Positions 47,081-59,390 of a stretch of DNA of 64,000 nt are shown one piece after another. Both the position numbers and the translations under genes were made by a program. The notes beneath the pieces were generated by a model. That model had not been told where the DNA came from. It made no database searches and saw nothing but the letters and a program-made list of their open reading frames with translations. The stretch spans positions 18,010,025 to 18,074,024 of the forward strand of contig NC_060893.1 of the NCBI RefSeq assembly GCF_014805685.1, written 5' to 3'. This DNA is from Silurus meridionalis. Taxonomy: Eukaryota > Chordata > Actinopteri > Siluriformes > Siluridae. Each line of letters opens with the position of its first letter. Position 1 is the first letter of the stretch.

Positions 47081-47574
47081 GATGGTATTAAAAGTTTGAA
47101 GACTAGCTCTGTTTACAAGAAAGTTTTTTTGCATTCCTGCCACTTCTGCAATGTGTTCTGAAAGTCTTTGTTTCGAATCATGTCAAGCACCTTCTGCGAT
47201 TTGCACTGGATCTCTGCAATGGTGTCAAAACTGCAATCTCTGAGCTATATCTTCATTTCGCAAAAAGGGCAAAGTCCACAGGAGCCAAATCTGGCATTTG
47301 GGGTGGGTGCGGAAGTAAGATCATGTTGTTTCCGGTAAGAAGAAAACTCTGTGACGAAGTGTTCTAACTTGCTGTCCATGATGAAATCGCAGACGTGGTA
47401 ACGCACTTAGTCAGAATAGCACAAGTTGCACAGCTCCCAGTGTACACAGGACAATATCTTCAGGCACAATTACCCATGAAGGTCGGTGCTCCCTGTGACT
47501 GTGCATGCAGCCTTTTGCTGTCATTTGTTGGCGTGTACCAAAATTCGTCTTAAGAATTTTTGATGCCACCTCGT
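47081..47574 (-). mobile_element. Mariner relic nested in Tc1
   Basis: Minus-strand copy of the family at 22.7 kb. The end TACGAGGTGGCATCAAAAAT (47574 inward) and the opposite end GATGGTATTAAAAGTTT are the inverted repeats. Shared interior blocks are ACGTCTGCGATTTCATCATG, a CCGCACCCACCC.. MPDLAPVDF stretch (third catalytic Asp region) and AAGACTTTCAGAACACATTG. A TA lies at the right border; the left border is mutated. Confidence 0.85.
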
Positions 47575-47770
47575 ACCCCAGCACCATGCGATTACATCTG
47601 GACTGCAGCTAATCGAAACCTAGTCCACCATACAACATAACAGTGACCCAAAGCAAAAGTCCAATCTCTGTAAGTGTTATTTGGAGAGTAAACAGTCAGC
47701 TGGAGTGTTATCTATATTGGAATGGCCTGGTCTCCAAACCTAAATCCTGTTTAATGGAAATAAAGTTTAA
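47575..47770 (+). mobile_element. Tc1 transposon, 3' part of the split copy
   Basis: It reads HHAITSGLQLIET, a stop, then QHNSDPKQKSNLCKCYLESK, QSAGVLSILEWPG. This is the QQDNDPKHTSKLCKNYLESK and EWP region of Tc1 transposases. The second catalytic Asp is mutated (QDN to QHN). About 100 bp of the transposase between the two parts is missing. Confidence 0.8.
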
Positions 47771-50700
47771 GATCTGTACATTTATATATTTGCTTAGTCA
47801 AGGTAAATATTTATACTGTTACATTATCAAGTTTGGTGCATATAAACAAAAGGAACATGTGTCTCTAAAAATAATGAGTAGGCATTTCCAAACTTATGAT
47901 AGGCACTCTGTAGAACCAAATAGAGTTTTAATTGAGCCCTTTTTACACTATGCATGGAGACAGAATCAGTATTGTAAGTTGTTATGTGCCACAAAAGTAC
48001 AGTATGTGCTGTTTCTGCCCTCCATCTCCCTGTTGTCATGTTTGAATTCAGGTGCCGGTTATTTTTATTCAGGCATTAAGGGGGATCTACCACACCCCTA
48101 TCAGAAGGGGACCTCACTAAAGAGGAGGGGCTTTGAGGATTAAAGTGCTGGCACAAGAAAAGGAAAGGGGGGTAGATTGCGAGAGAAACAGAAACAAGAG
48201 CATTTTGGTGCTAAAAACTAAAGCAACACTTTCTGTAGTTCACCCCTGGTGAATAGCAATAACTTCTCTTCAGCATATACAGTCACCCTTAATCATCCAC
48301 TCCTGATGATAACCTGCTGTTACTTCCAGTTCAAACACGCCATGTGGACAGGTAGTTTGGGCACTGCTGCATACCCCCAAATACAAGTTTCTCTGTTTAG
48401 ACACACTAGACACACTAGGGTTAGAGGCGAGTGCCACCCGCTGTATTTTTGGCCAGGTTAGGATGTACATTGGTAGGGAAGATGTTTTGTTTTGGCACTG
48501 TCACTAAGTCCACCTCTGCGATTCACTATTTCAAACTAATTTCAAAAACACCATATGTTACTTCCCTGCCCTAGTTTAAAAAAGGGAACGTAACAAGCAC
48601 TTTAATAAAAGACATCACACCTGTTATGTAATAGGTCCTGACTAAAAGCTACATTAAAGCCAAGTTAAGTGATAACACAGTCAAAAGATTCTGTAGAAGC
48701 TCATAAATTAAAAGATATTGTCCAGTTATACTCATAGTAATCAAAAAATTTAATTTAAGTGTAAAAGGGTGAAGTGTAAAAAAAATATTACTGGCATTTT
48801 TTGGGGGGTTAATATTTAAAACATTTTCTGGATATTCTCCACCTCTTATCTTGAATAATAAAATTTTTCCAATAGTTTTCATGCAAATTATACTAAAACA
48901 GACATTATTACAACTAGTAACACATTTTTCATCTTTCAAAGGCGAGCAAAATTAAATGTATTATCTATAGATGTGGAAATGGCTATTTTGTGTTTATTTT
49001 ATGATGATGCATAAATATAATGCATTATAATATTGTAATTATAATGTATTATAATTACAATATTAAATTATAACTATAATATTATAATATATTATAATAA
49101 TAAACATTATTAGATAAATTCAACTCTTCAAATGTTTTAATTTGACATCAATTAATTTTTTGCAGTGTGATACTGACTACTATCATAGCAGGTCAATGGT
49201 CTGTCTCTCATGTGTCCAGGCGTAGAATAATAAATTTAGCCCCTGCTGCAGGTTTACTTTCCTTCTTCTATCTGCACTGACTTGGACTCTCAGCAATTGA
49301 AGAGACTATAGCAGAAGACTTTTCAGGAATTTTTAATAGCTGCTGTCCTGCGTGACCTGTGACAGGTGAAATGAATGCTTGAAGCGTCTCCTGTCTCTCA
49401 GTGCTTTGCATGGCTCTGACACTGACCCACATCAGGCAATCCAGGCATTTTAATGAGCACCTTTTTTATTCTGATCCCTTTTTCTTTTCTCATTTCTGCA
49501 ACCCCTTCTCGGCTGTGGGTTTCGAGGGGATGTCTGTCTCAGCATTACCACTGCAAATATTCTGCCTTTTCTCTGACAGCTTTCCATCAGTATCTTATTG
49601 CATATGATCACAGAATAAAACGTTTACAGAATTCACTGTATATTTGTATATGATAGCTTGCTAACTGTGCTCAGCTGTGCAGGGTTAAATGAATGTAAGA
49701 AATATTCTGTTTCATAATCTCGATTCAAATGTTATTTTTCGCTTGTTTTTTTTTTTTATCACCATCTGGTCACCTGCCAGTTGCAGCCGATTGCACTTCC
49801 TGCCTCTAGCCTCATATTAGCATGATGCAGCAAATGCCACATCCTTCTTTCTGCAGGATGATGAACCTAGGTGTACAGGCTAAAAGTGTACTTTTTAATG
49901 GTCACACCAAAATACACTGGTACAAGGCATTATTATAATAATGTGGTCTAATAAATCAAATAGTCATCCTGTGAAACACTGCTGACACTCATTCTGCCTG
50001 TAATTCAAATCACCTGCACATTAATATGCTCAGTGTTTGTGCACATTAATCACCTGCACATTAATATGCTCAGTCAAATTAGTGGGCAGTATTTATAATA
50101 CATGTATGGCAAATATGTATTTCAAATATAAAATTGTATTTTGACATTTGTATTTGATAGACACATAATATATTAATATATTTTTGATTAACAATCAAAT
50201 AATTAATTAGTTAGAAACTAGTTGCTATGAATACAGGTGCCATCAGTTGTCTTCTTATGAATGACTTGTTTTTCATTGAGTCAGTGTTGATGATGCAAAG
50301 TAGAAGTTTGTTACCAAACACCAAGTAACTTAATTAGGATACAGTAATGAGTCATTCGCAAAAATTAAACATTAAACCGTCGGTTACTTTAAAACTTACC
50401 TTCATCGGGGAGATCACAGGGATTATGTATGTGAATATTTGGTCCGTTCACTGAGGAAAGCTGTTGCTCTCTGACATTGTTTACTTAATCAACTGAGTCA
50501 GTGTAATGACGAATTAACAGATCAAACAGGCCAATTGATGGAAGGTTTTAAATACAAAAATAAACAGTAGTTTATTTTGATACACTTGAATTTTAGGTAT
50601 TTGGCATTTTATTTCAAGACACATTTCGATGTATCTTTGCCCAACCCTGAAAGTGCTCATTATGATACAGTAATACAGTATTTTTTGTACAACAACACAT

Positions 50701-50860
50701 ACACATAGATTTATATAGTAAGTGATGCACAAAAAGCTCAGTCTAATAATATATTGGCATAAAGATTTTTGTGATATTTAATAAAATAAATCTTTTATAT
50801 GGTACAATTTGCAACAAGAAAGGAATATCAGTGCTTTATAACGAACTCTTGGCATCTAGA
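47771..50860. other. No recognised gene
   Basis: Long unassigned stretch. 48034-48595 is GC-richer, with purine-rich and TGTC...ACA-like edges, and might be an old LTR, but no target duplication supports this. A perfect AT palindrome lies at 49028-49065. A 26-bp direct repeat (ATCACCTGCACATTAATATG...) is at 50009-50034 and 50049-50074. Confidence 0.45.
49028..49065. repeat. Perfect AT-rich palindrome
   Basis: Arms TAATATTGTAATTATA (49028-49043) and its reverse complement (49050-49065) pair perfectly, and the 6-base spacer is nearly self-complementary. It could extrude as a cruciform. It lies in an AT-only tract. Confidence 0.85.
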
Positions 50861-50864
50861 CAGT

Positions 50865-51255
50865 TAGTTTCTGAAAACATTCAGCTGAAATACTTTGCCC
50901 TGCCTCTTGTAAAACATGCCAAGGTGTTCTTCACTAGGAGATTTCTTTCTGACTTTGCGATCTAGTTCATCCCAGAGTAGTTCAATAGGATTTAGGTGCT
51001 GTGACAGGGCAGGCATCCCGTAATAGATAACACTCCGACTGGTCTCTCTCTATATAAAGTTTACAAAGCGTATAAGTATGCCTTAGGTCAGTGTCTTTTT
51101 TTACTGTGAAGTGTGATGCAGTCTAATTACATTATATCTACTGTTCTCCATCTTAAAAGGTGTTTTTATTAGTGCCAAAAGTGGCAATTAGTGGCAAATT
51201 TGGCCTCATATGTCCAGAGAACTTTCTTCTCATTCACTGGTTTTGCATGTGTCAA
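50865..51255 (-). mobile_element. Tc1 transposase relic
   Basis: The minus strand from about 51225 reads RRKFSGHMRPN, then after decayed sequence TLCKLYIERDQSECYL, then cleanly ALSQHLNPIELLWDELDRKV, RKKSPSEEHLGMFY. This is the C-terminal (third catalytic residue) part of a Tc1 transposase, related to the copy at 47 kb. No inverted repeats are recognised. Confidence 0.82.
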
Positions 51256-51598
51256 AAAAAAAGATAGCTATTTCAAAACTTTTTACTTTCTAAATACATA
51301 ATTAAACCTTCTAAATACATAATTGCATACAAATACATAGAACATTTTCATTACGTAACATTGGTTTTGGAGTGTTTACAGAAAGGAGGGGAAAATAGAA
51401 AAGAAACTCAGTGTTCTATCTTTCAGTCTTTTGTGTTTTCAGATTACTCTGTATTTAAATAAATTAAAAAGTAGAAACTGGTGAGCTAGAGCTACAACTG
51501 TTTTATAGTTTAAAAACAATACAGTATAGTATAGTTTATCAGGTTGTTTATTATATTAATATGTGTAGATAATTTTTCTACTTATTCAGAAGGCCTAT

Positions 51599-51655
51599 TA
51601 TTATTATTAATTATTATTATTATTATTATTGTTGTTGTTGTTGTTATTATTATTA
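51599..51655. repeat. Imperfect (ATT)n/(GTT)n tract
   Basis: Mixed ATT and GTT units. The following GGGGCCAAGCACCCTTCTTC resembles the start of a common fish repeat, but I could not extend the match. Confidence 0.8.
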
Positions 51656-52429
51656 TGGGGCCAAGCACCCTTCTTCCTAGGGCCACAGAACTGTCTAATA
51701 AAGGGAAAAACATTTAACAAATTTGGGCCAAGTGCTGCCAATGCTCTAGTACCAATACTGGGTTAAGTTTGGGACTAATTTGAAAGTATGTTTCTGGTTA
51801 TAACTTTCGAACAGTATATCTGCATTTTAATAGCCAGACCTCCCTGATTCCATGGCTCAATTTTTTTTTTGCGTAATTATATTTTCTGTCAACGTATTTT
51901 GTAAAATAAAATTTCTTTGCTACTCCTCAAACAAAAACATCATTAATGAAATAACTAATCACTCTTGAATCCCTTTCCCTAAAGTCATTGCTCTGCTTTC
52001 CTTTGATTGCTTAGGCAACAATTGTAGTGTGTCTAGGAATGTGCAGCTCACCATGTATGAATATTTAGCCCCTGAAAATGCTACTGACTTGCAACTATTC
52101 TTCTTCTTCTTCTTCTTCTTCTTCTTCAGAACTTTCTGTTTCAGACATGGTTGCTGACAGTTAAAATAGCAGCTCTGAGTCACATCAGCTTCTGTTATAT
52201 CTTTTTCTACAGGAAAATGCTAGTTTTCTTTGAAAGGCTGATATTCCATTTAGCTGGACCCAACATTTTTCAACATGTAAACGATTTTTGTCTCTTCCAG
52301 TCTGTGTTGCCTGGGGGATGGAACAGATATAACAAATGAAAGTTGGTCTAAAACTTTTGAAAGTCTAAGTGTGAACCACATTTAATCAGCACTAGCAGTC
52401 CATGCAAACTCGCGTGGCAACAGCAAGAA
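51656..52429. other. (TTC)n tract, otherwise unassigned
   Basis: A (TTC)n tract lies at 52098-52127. The rest is unassigned. Confidence 0.5.
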
Positions 52430-52499
52430 CATGCCTCTTTGTTTACAACTGCGCCACAGAAGGGAAATGAAACAAAAGAAGCACATGTGCTTCTTCCGA

Positions 52500-53085
52500 G
52501 TATTTTTTCTAGTTAATGTTCAGTCAATGGTCAACAAAATGGACGAACTGAACGCTCGGATATCATTTCAGCAAGACACCAGGAACTGCTGTGACCAGGA
52601 ACACCATTGTTCCGGACAGCGGAGTTTCACCTCCCGGCTTTACTATCTTTTGCCAGGACAGAACATCTGCTTCAGGTAAGGACAAAGGTGGCAGTGCTTG
52701 CATTTTGGTGAACTCTCGTTGAAGAACAGATGTTTCAGGCATTGCCAAACATCTGTGCTGAGGTTGAACTTATAACAGTTAAAATACAACCGTACTTTCT
52801 CCCACGCGAGTTTAGCTCAGTCATTCTAACAGTGACCTACGTAACACCACAGGCAGATAAAAGTAATTCTCTGGACAATCTTTATGAAACATGCGATGGG
52901 GATGCAAAACAAATACTCAGATGCTGCTTTTATTGTTGTTGGGGACTTCAACAGGGCAAATCTGAAAAAGATTTTTTCCAAATTAATTCAACAAAAAACT
53001 TTTCATACTCAAAGTAAGCAAACGCTTGATCACTGCTATACTGTGCTGAAGGACAGCTACAAACGCCCTGTGAGGTAAGGATTTC
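52500..53085 (+). pseudogene. LINE endonuclease domain, broken
   Basis: The frame reads VNVQSMVNKMDELNARISF (N-terminal motif), then in other frames TFSHASLAQSF-type sequence from a YLPREFSSVILT block, and FIVVGDFNRANLKKIFSKL, which holds the conserved GDFN of the endonuclease. It ends TLDHCYTVLKDSYKRPV. The middle with the catalytic ETW motif is scrambled, and the SDH motif near the end is missing. Several frameshifts are present. Confidence 0.8.
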
Positions 53086-53089
53086 TGCA

Positions 53090-54085
53090 TCTCTACCAGA
53101 TGAGCTGAACACCTTCTATGCTCGGTTTGAGAACAACACCATCCTTGCAGTGAAACTCCCAACAGACAGTAACAATGGTGCTCTATCCATCTCCTTGCAT
53201 GATTTGCTTAGATCATTCATGGCAGTCAACCCAAGAAAAGCACCAGGTCTAGATGGCATTCATTGTCACTGCCCTGTGGCTCTAACCTCCACCATCATGA
53301 AGTGCTTTGAGAAGCCACATCTGTTCCTTCTTGCCAGCCACCATGTACCCTCTCCAATTAGCATACAGGAAAAACAGACTGACAGAGGACGCCAATACTT
53401 TAGAGATACATAACACACACATGGACAAAAAAATACTTACGTCAGAATGCTGTTAATTAATTACAGCTCTGATTTAAGGCTGAAAGAATTAGGACTGAAC
53501 TCTCACTTGTGTAACTGGATTTTGGACTTTTTGTAGAACAGACCCCAAGTGGTCAGAATCGTAGAAAGAGTCAAGAACAGCAATTTTCTTGGTGCCCACA
53601 TCTCTGACAACATGTCCTGGTCCCTGCACTCCAGGGATGAACATCAGTTGTTAAATCAGCTCGACTCCACTTTCTGTTTTCTCAATAGTTTGGCCTGTCC
53701 CCCTCCAAAGTCCCCCCAGTTTTTACAGATGCACCATCGAGAGCATCTTTACTGGATACCTGACCGACTGTATGGCAGCTGCACAGTACTAAATCACAAG
53801 GCCCTACAGAGTATTGTAAGAACAGCAGAACTCATTATTGGAAATAAACTCCCATCCTTGCAGGTTATCTACCCCACATGGTGTATGAGGAAGGCAAAAA
53901 AAATCACAGCTGATTCCAGTCACCCAACACACAGACTGTTTAACAAATTGTCATCAGGCAGACGCTACCGAAGTTTACATTCCAGAACCAACAGGTTGAA
54001 GAATAGTTTTTGCCCTCAGGCTATCAAAATCATCAACAAACTGTTGTCTCACTACAAATCACAACTTCCAACAGACTTTGGTTGA
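53090..54085 (+). pseudogene. LINE reverse transcriptase and C-terminal region, broken
   Basis: RT N-terminus: ELNTFYARFENNT and FMAVNPRKAPGLDGI, then CPVALTSTIMKCFEK. Next come [12 protein letters not shown] and RPQVVRIV-type codons, a jump over the FADD region to NFLGAHISDNMSW, and the end: FYRCTIESIFTG, SLQVIYPTWCMRKAKKI, HPTHRLFNKLSSGRRYRSLH and RTNRLKNSFCPQAI. The 178-codon frame at 53549-54085 is part of this but switches frame relative to the conserved blocks. It cannot be functional. Confidence 0.82.
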
Positions 54086-54090
54086 GATAC

Positions 54091-56587
54091 ATTTATACAA
54101 AGGCGACATGTGAATATATATTTACTTTTTTTCAAATGGTCTGGTGATGGATGCAGAAGAAGCATTTCTTAAACCTGTAATGTGGAATTACTGATAGCTG
54201 ATAAAAGCAGCTAGAGGTTATTGAGATACTGACATTTGCGTAAAGCAGCTTAACTTGCTTTCTTTATAATTGGCTATTGGTGATAAAATCCTGGCAGGAG
54301 CAACACCAAGCCTGAGATAATGCCAGCTTGTGGACATGCGTCAATAAATTTAACAGCAAAGTGCTGATTGTTACGCATGTTCCTTTTCCTGCTGATTTTA
54401 CCTGTATAGTGCCAGATGCCTGTCCACTTGTAGTTCAGTTTAATAGGTGTACAACACAGAAACTACAACTCACACATTCTGTACATTTTACTTTCATGCT
54501 AACATGTTTAATTAATTTAAAAAATTGCAAAGTCTTCATGAAAATGGCTTTTTTAGTATATCTGTGACCAAATCCATTTCTTCTCCTTTGTCAGCTATTG
54601 TGAAATGGAAAACAGCTTTTTAGCTATTAAGACAACAATTAAGCTTGTGCAGTTTGCAGATCTTGCAGATATTTGCAGTTTGCAGCTATAAAGATGTTGT
54701 ACGCCTGCTAGATTTTCCCTGGTGTCACCAACTTAAAATCTGATTGGTTAAAGCTTCATCGTCATGCATTATAAGCTTACAGACACCTGCATTGTTGATT
54801 CTGAAGCCATCAAGGCATATTGGTTTGACCCTGGCAAAAATTATGGCTGAAATATGATTGGATAGAAAATCTAACATAAACATATGCTCCTGTAAGCAGC
54901 ACAATCAAGAAAAAAGCTATGAAATTAAGAAAACAGACTATGCGGAATGATTTAATACATATTAGGGAATGTTAGGGAACAATATTCCAATAGTCACTTT
55001 TAGATTGACATTATATCTTTTAACTTAATTCCTGTCATCAGTTATGGCATCCAGTATTAGTTACCATGAATGAATATGACAAATGATGCAGCTCATCATG
55101 CTTAAAAAAATATTCTAACTGTCCTGGTGAGTTAGCTTTACTTCTAAATAGTAGAAAACACTGGTGCTGGAGACGACTCCTATAAATTCCTAAAATGAGT
55201 AAATAGCTCCTCAAATAAAAGTTCACCATATAAATAGTAGCAAACTTAAAAAAAAAATGGTTTATGTGATGTATTGTCTAAAGTACACCATGTTCCACAC
55301 AGCTGTTCATCAATTCATCTAGAATTGCTATTTAAATTTTTTTACCACATTGAGAATTGGGAATTCAACAGCTTTTTTGTATAAAGCCATTGTAAACAAT
55401 GACCATCTGCTCTGTTTTTACCTACACAGCTAACCAAAACGTGTTGCTTGTGCACTGTGGTTTTAGAATTTAATTCTTCAGTTACTGACAATGTAATGCT
55501 CATTAATAAGGCCTGTGTTTCTCAGGAATGATAATGCCTTTTCTTTGACCCTGATGGATTATGTGAATCCAGGAAGACTGCCATTCAATCCATGTATAAT
55601 TTATTACTAATATCTATGAGAGATCGATCAGAGTGCATTTGTAAGACTTTAAGCAGCAGGGGATTCTGATATGGAAATCATATCTCAACATCTAGTAATA
55701 CTAAAATGCATTATGTAACATTTTCCAAAAAAAGTGCTTAGTAAGTGTAAGACTTGTCCTTGCTCCCAATTATCCAGAACAGAAGAGTCTCTACAGTAAT
55801 GCTGAGGAGCAGATTTCGATAAATGTAAGTTGTTTAGCACATCTTTGTCATTTCTGCTGAATGTTAATTTTGCTTTAAGTCAGACATTGTTTCATTGTTT
55901 CTATATCAAAAATTGCAGCCATTATAATTTGTTCTTTGGCTGTGGGCTTTAATTCAACAACCACAAAAAAGCTTTATATGATGTAGCATTGAAGGCTGTA
56001 CTGAGGCTTGCAAAAATAAATTTTGGATTGCCAAGATAATTCTAAATGATGTTTCACAGCCTTGTTTATTGTATTTTCCTTGGGGAACATCACACGTTGT
56101 TGTTTTTTTTTTTTCTCAAGCTGTGAATTTGGTACGTTAACACGTTTTGTTGCTAGACAGTTCAGCCCAGTATTGAGCCACAAGTTCATTATCAGTTTTG
56201 ATAATTAGCTTGATTGTTATCCAACTTCTAAGCTGTTCTACATGGCATTTTTTTCCTATTCGGGCCTCACTCTGGAAATTGAATAAGATATTCACATTAT
56301 TATTACACACATTATGCAACTGATGTAAAATGGAACCGTTTTTACAGTGCTCACCATCACTAATGATGTAACCTTCCATCAAAATAATTCTGTTAATGGT
56401 TTTCAGCATGGTAGTGGAACATCTTGAAAAATGGGGGATTTTGTTGAAACTCACTGTGTAATTTGTGTGTGTAGTACCTCACTCTTTGTAAAAAAAAAAT
56501 TAATAATAATAATTAAACACATGGCATACTGTATGTAATGCCAATGTTCTTTTATTCTGGAGAACATTTGTCATGAAGTGGGAAGGC
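54091..56587. other. No recognised feature
   Basis: About 2.5 kb of AT-rich sequence. Open frames are short and overlapping. No repeat family was recognised. Confidence 0.45.
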
Positions 56588-56590
56588 GCA

Positions 56591-56627
<37 letters not shown>
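56588..56627. repeat. (CA)n microsatellite
   Basis: About 40 bases of CA with two TA interruptions. Confidence 0.92.
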
Positions 56628-56629
<2 letters not shown>

Positions 56630-58457
56630 TCATACCTAGGGGTAATTCAGTACCAGTCCACATATGTGTTTAAAAAGTGGGAGAAACCATAGAATCCAAA
56701 GAAAACCTATTTGGACACATGGAAAACACAGCAGCATATGGCAGTGGATTTAACATTTAATGTATTTAAAACAATAAAATTAAAGTTTATACTGTAATAT
56801 AGCAAATCATTTACCATAAATAGCAGTGAACAAGGCAAAATTATTTTGTAGGATAATCCTTGACATTTAAATTCTCTAAAAGATTCATGCTTTATAACAT
56901 CATGCAGTTGTTATTTTGTTGGTGCTGTTGTTTTAAGGAAATTTGCTTGTTGTTTCAAGCATTTTGAAGTATTTTGCTTTTTTTTGCAGAATTTAATATG
57001 CACTGGCTTCTTTTACTATAGTCTCCATCTTGTTCTATTACATAACTCTTTTATGAAAGAAGAAAAAACATTCAACTGCTGCTGTAAAACCCTGCCATTT
57101 TTCACTGGCACACCAATGCAATAAACATCTACAATTAATTTTATTATATAAAAGAAGTAACACCTGCCTAAATGTACATAGTTTGTGTAGTCAGGTCCAA
57201 TTACAGAATTATAAAGTGAAGATTTGGCATTTCTTATTTAAGGTTTTTTCTTTTTCTAGTATAAATGGATGGTAAACTGCAGATCTGTCTATAAAGTTAT
57301 CTCCCACTCTCTAAAGCTTTCTTAAATAGCAATTCTTCATCGTTCAGAAATCAAAAAGTCCTCTGAGCAAGCCTTAGGGAGTCAGGGTCCCTGTTGAGGC
57401 TCATAGCTATAAGCTATCCTCCTTCACCTTGTAAGGATCCAGCCCGAGGGAAAGGCCTGGAGCAGGACACGGCAGGATGAATTGTGCTGTTTTAAGGGGC
57501 CAGAAGGGAGCTGGAGAATTATGACCGAAGCAGAGAGTAAGGTTAGAAAGGTTAGATAGAACCATTTAAAATGTGGGCTTTTGCAAACAGACAAACCATT
57601 TTGGAAAGACTTCAAGAACAGACTGTTTACTGAAGATTTATACACATACTGTATATAAAATAGGTTTGCTTAAAAAAAGCATTTAAATGAGAAATCCTTG
57701 ACATATTCCCTCCAGAAGAATCCTTTTAGTTATATACCATTTCAGTTCTCTTATAAACACATTAAAGGCTAGAAAATGATAATTGAAATCTAGGTTAATT
57801 TTTGTACATAAACCTACAATAATTAATTTTGAAATCAAATCAAATGCAACCATATTAAGGTTAAACTGTACGTTCCACCAGGCATGAAAATGTTCTTACA
57901 CACATATAAGATATTGTTGATGTCTAAGTGAAAAAAATCCCTGGGATTTTATGCTTTAAACTGGTTAGCATACTGGAACGTCACTGGAGCTCTGCCTAAG
58001 CCATTCCGACGCGACACCTTTTGCAATCTATACACAAAATTTCCCCCTCAGGGAGAAGACAATGAGGAATAAATTGTACTGAAACATAAAATTAAGTATT
58101 TTGAATAATCCTTGAACATGAGCAGAGAAGAAAAAGAATTCCTGTAAACAAACAATAATAACCCAGAAAAGACCACTTGTTGTGTAGGCCTTTAGTTTGG
58201 CTGTTTTCCCCATCATTTCCCTGAATCTATAGTATTCGTAATGAATTATGAAAATTAATTCTGCGTAACTTGATCACAATAGGCTATTAAGCAGCTTATT
58301 TGCAAAACTGCTGTGGTGAAGCAATTGATGCACCAACCAAGCAAAAATCTTTACAAAGAGAACACTGCAGTGTATTATCTAGTGGGAGCAAAAGGCTCAG
58401 TTCAGTTATAAAAGCCTAAAATCACCCTGTTTTTGGTTTTTCTGTGTGTGCATGTAT
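56628..58457. other. No recognised gene
   Basis: AT-rich except for a GC-richer, purine-rich patch at about 57420-57550 whose nature is unknown. Its opposite-strand 73-codon frame matches nothing I know. Confidence 0.4.
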
Positions 58458-58652
58458 GACAAGGCTGTGGCAGCTCAGTTGTTAAGATGTTGGAATACTG
58501 ATTGGAAGGTCACAAGGTCAACACCTACCAAGATCAAGCTTCCACTATACTTTGCCCTTAAGTAAGGTCCTTAATCCTCAACAGTTTAGTTGTATAATGA
58601 AATAACTGTAAGTCGCTTTGAATAAGGATGTAAGCTAAAGGTATTAATATAA
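58458..58652 (+). mobile_element. L2-tailed tRNA-derived SINE
   Basis: The head is GGCTGTGGCAGCTCAGTTGT, with the second promoter region GGTCACAAGGTCAACACC. The body, TTGCCCTTAAGTAAGGTCCT, corresponds to GGGCCCTTGAGCAAGG. The tail is TGTAAGTCGCTTTGAATAAG followed by AAGCTAAAGGT. It shares its tail stem with the L2 copy at 61.6 kb. Confidence 0.82.
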
Positions 58653-59115
58653 TATAAACTTGAAGTTACTTGTGAGGTTAGGGTTTATTTAGGAAAGCAT
58701 AGGGCAGCTCATTAGACTAAATAGCAACATTGGCAAATAAAATGTGAATGAAAAATTTAAAGATTTCTTAAGAAAACCTGAGGGGGAAAACTTGAGAAGA
58801 ACAGTGCTTATTACTTACTATACACTAAGTATTTTATTTCTCATGTATTATTGATTTATTGACATTGTGAGAGGTAATGAAGATATACAGATGCAGGTTT
58901 AGACAGGCTTAAATAAACACACAAAAAACAGTACAAAAAACATGAATCATGTCACAGGTGGGACTTCAGGTAAACAACATACAGGATATCAAGGGCTGAA
59001 GTGGAATTAGAAATGGGAGGAAAAACCAGGTCAATATCGACATGGCAAACATGGTAACAAGGCTTGGTCGTAACATAGACTAGAGCATGGAATAAGCAGA
59101 TTAGCTTTTATATAC

Positions 59116-59116
<1 letters not shown>

Positions 59117-59168
<52 letters not shown>
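59117..59168. repeat. (GT)n microsatellite
   Basis: About 52 bases of GT. Confidence 0.95.
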
Positions 59169-59170
<2 letters not shown>

Positions 59171-59244
59171 GTCTTTGGAACCAGATATGTTTAATAAGTG
59201 ACTTGAACACTGTAATTTGGTGAAGTATAGAAATGATTTCTTCC

Positions 59245-59390
59245 ACATTTCTTACTTGTTAGGAGGGTGAGATCAGAGCACCAGGTCAGCCATGGTACGA
59301 TGCATCTAAAGCAATAGAGGTTTAAGGGCTTTGAACTCACAAACTTCTGATTAGTATTCCAGAGCTTTAAGCAATGAACCACCATTTCCA
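59245..59390 (-). mobile_element. Second-type tRNA-derived SINE fragment
   Basis: The minus strand reads GGTGGTTCATTGCTTAAAGC (head), GTTTGTGAGTTCAAAGCCCT (B box), then CGTACCATGGCTGACCTGGT and CTCTGATCTCACCCTCCTAA. The last block is typical of another abundant fish SINE. The central GGGCCCTTGAGCAAGG block is lost. Confidence 0.72.

Larger units (their letters stand above)
52430..54090 (+). mobile_element. Non-LTR retrotransposon with endonuclease and RT remains
   Basis: A decayed LINE carrying an apurinic-type endonuclease followed by parts of a reverse transcriptase and its C-terminal region, in the usual order. The block series is the one seen in abundant fish LINEs of the jockey/CR1/Rex1-like group; the exact clade is uncertain. 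The central RT, including the FADD catalytic motif, is deleted, with the join near 53545. Two smaller relatives of its C-terminal part are at 61768-62050 and possibly 16.2 kb. Confidence 0.85.

Noticed and set aside
47643..48143. 166-codon open frame
   Set aside because: Its first ~40 codons overlap Tc1 transposase debris (partly in another frame); the rest has no recognisable content.
48034..48595. Possible LTR (TGTCATG… to …GTAACA)
   Set aside because: Composition and edges are suggestive, but no target duplication, no clear second feature and no confident family match.
51656..51870. Match to a common fish repeat beginning GGGGCCAAGCACC
   Set aside because: The resemblance fades after about 20 bases; boundaries cannot be set.
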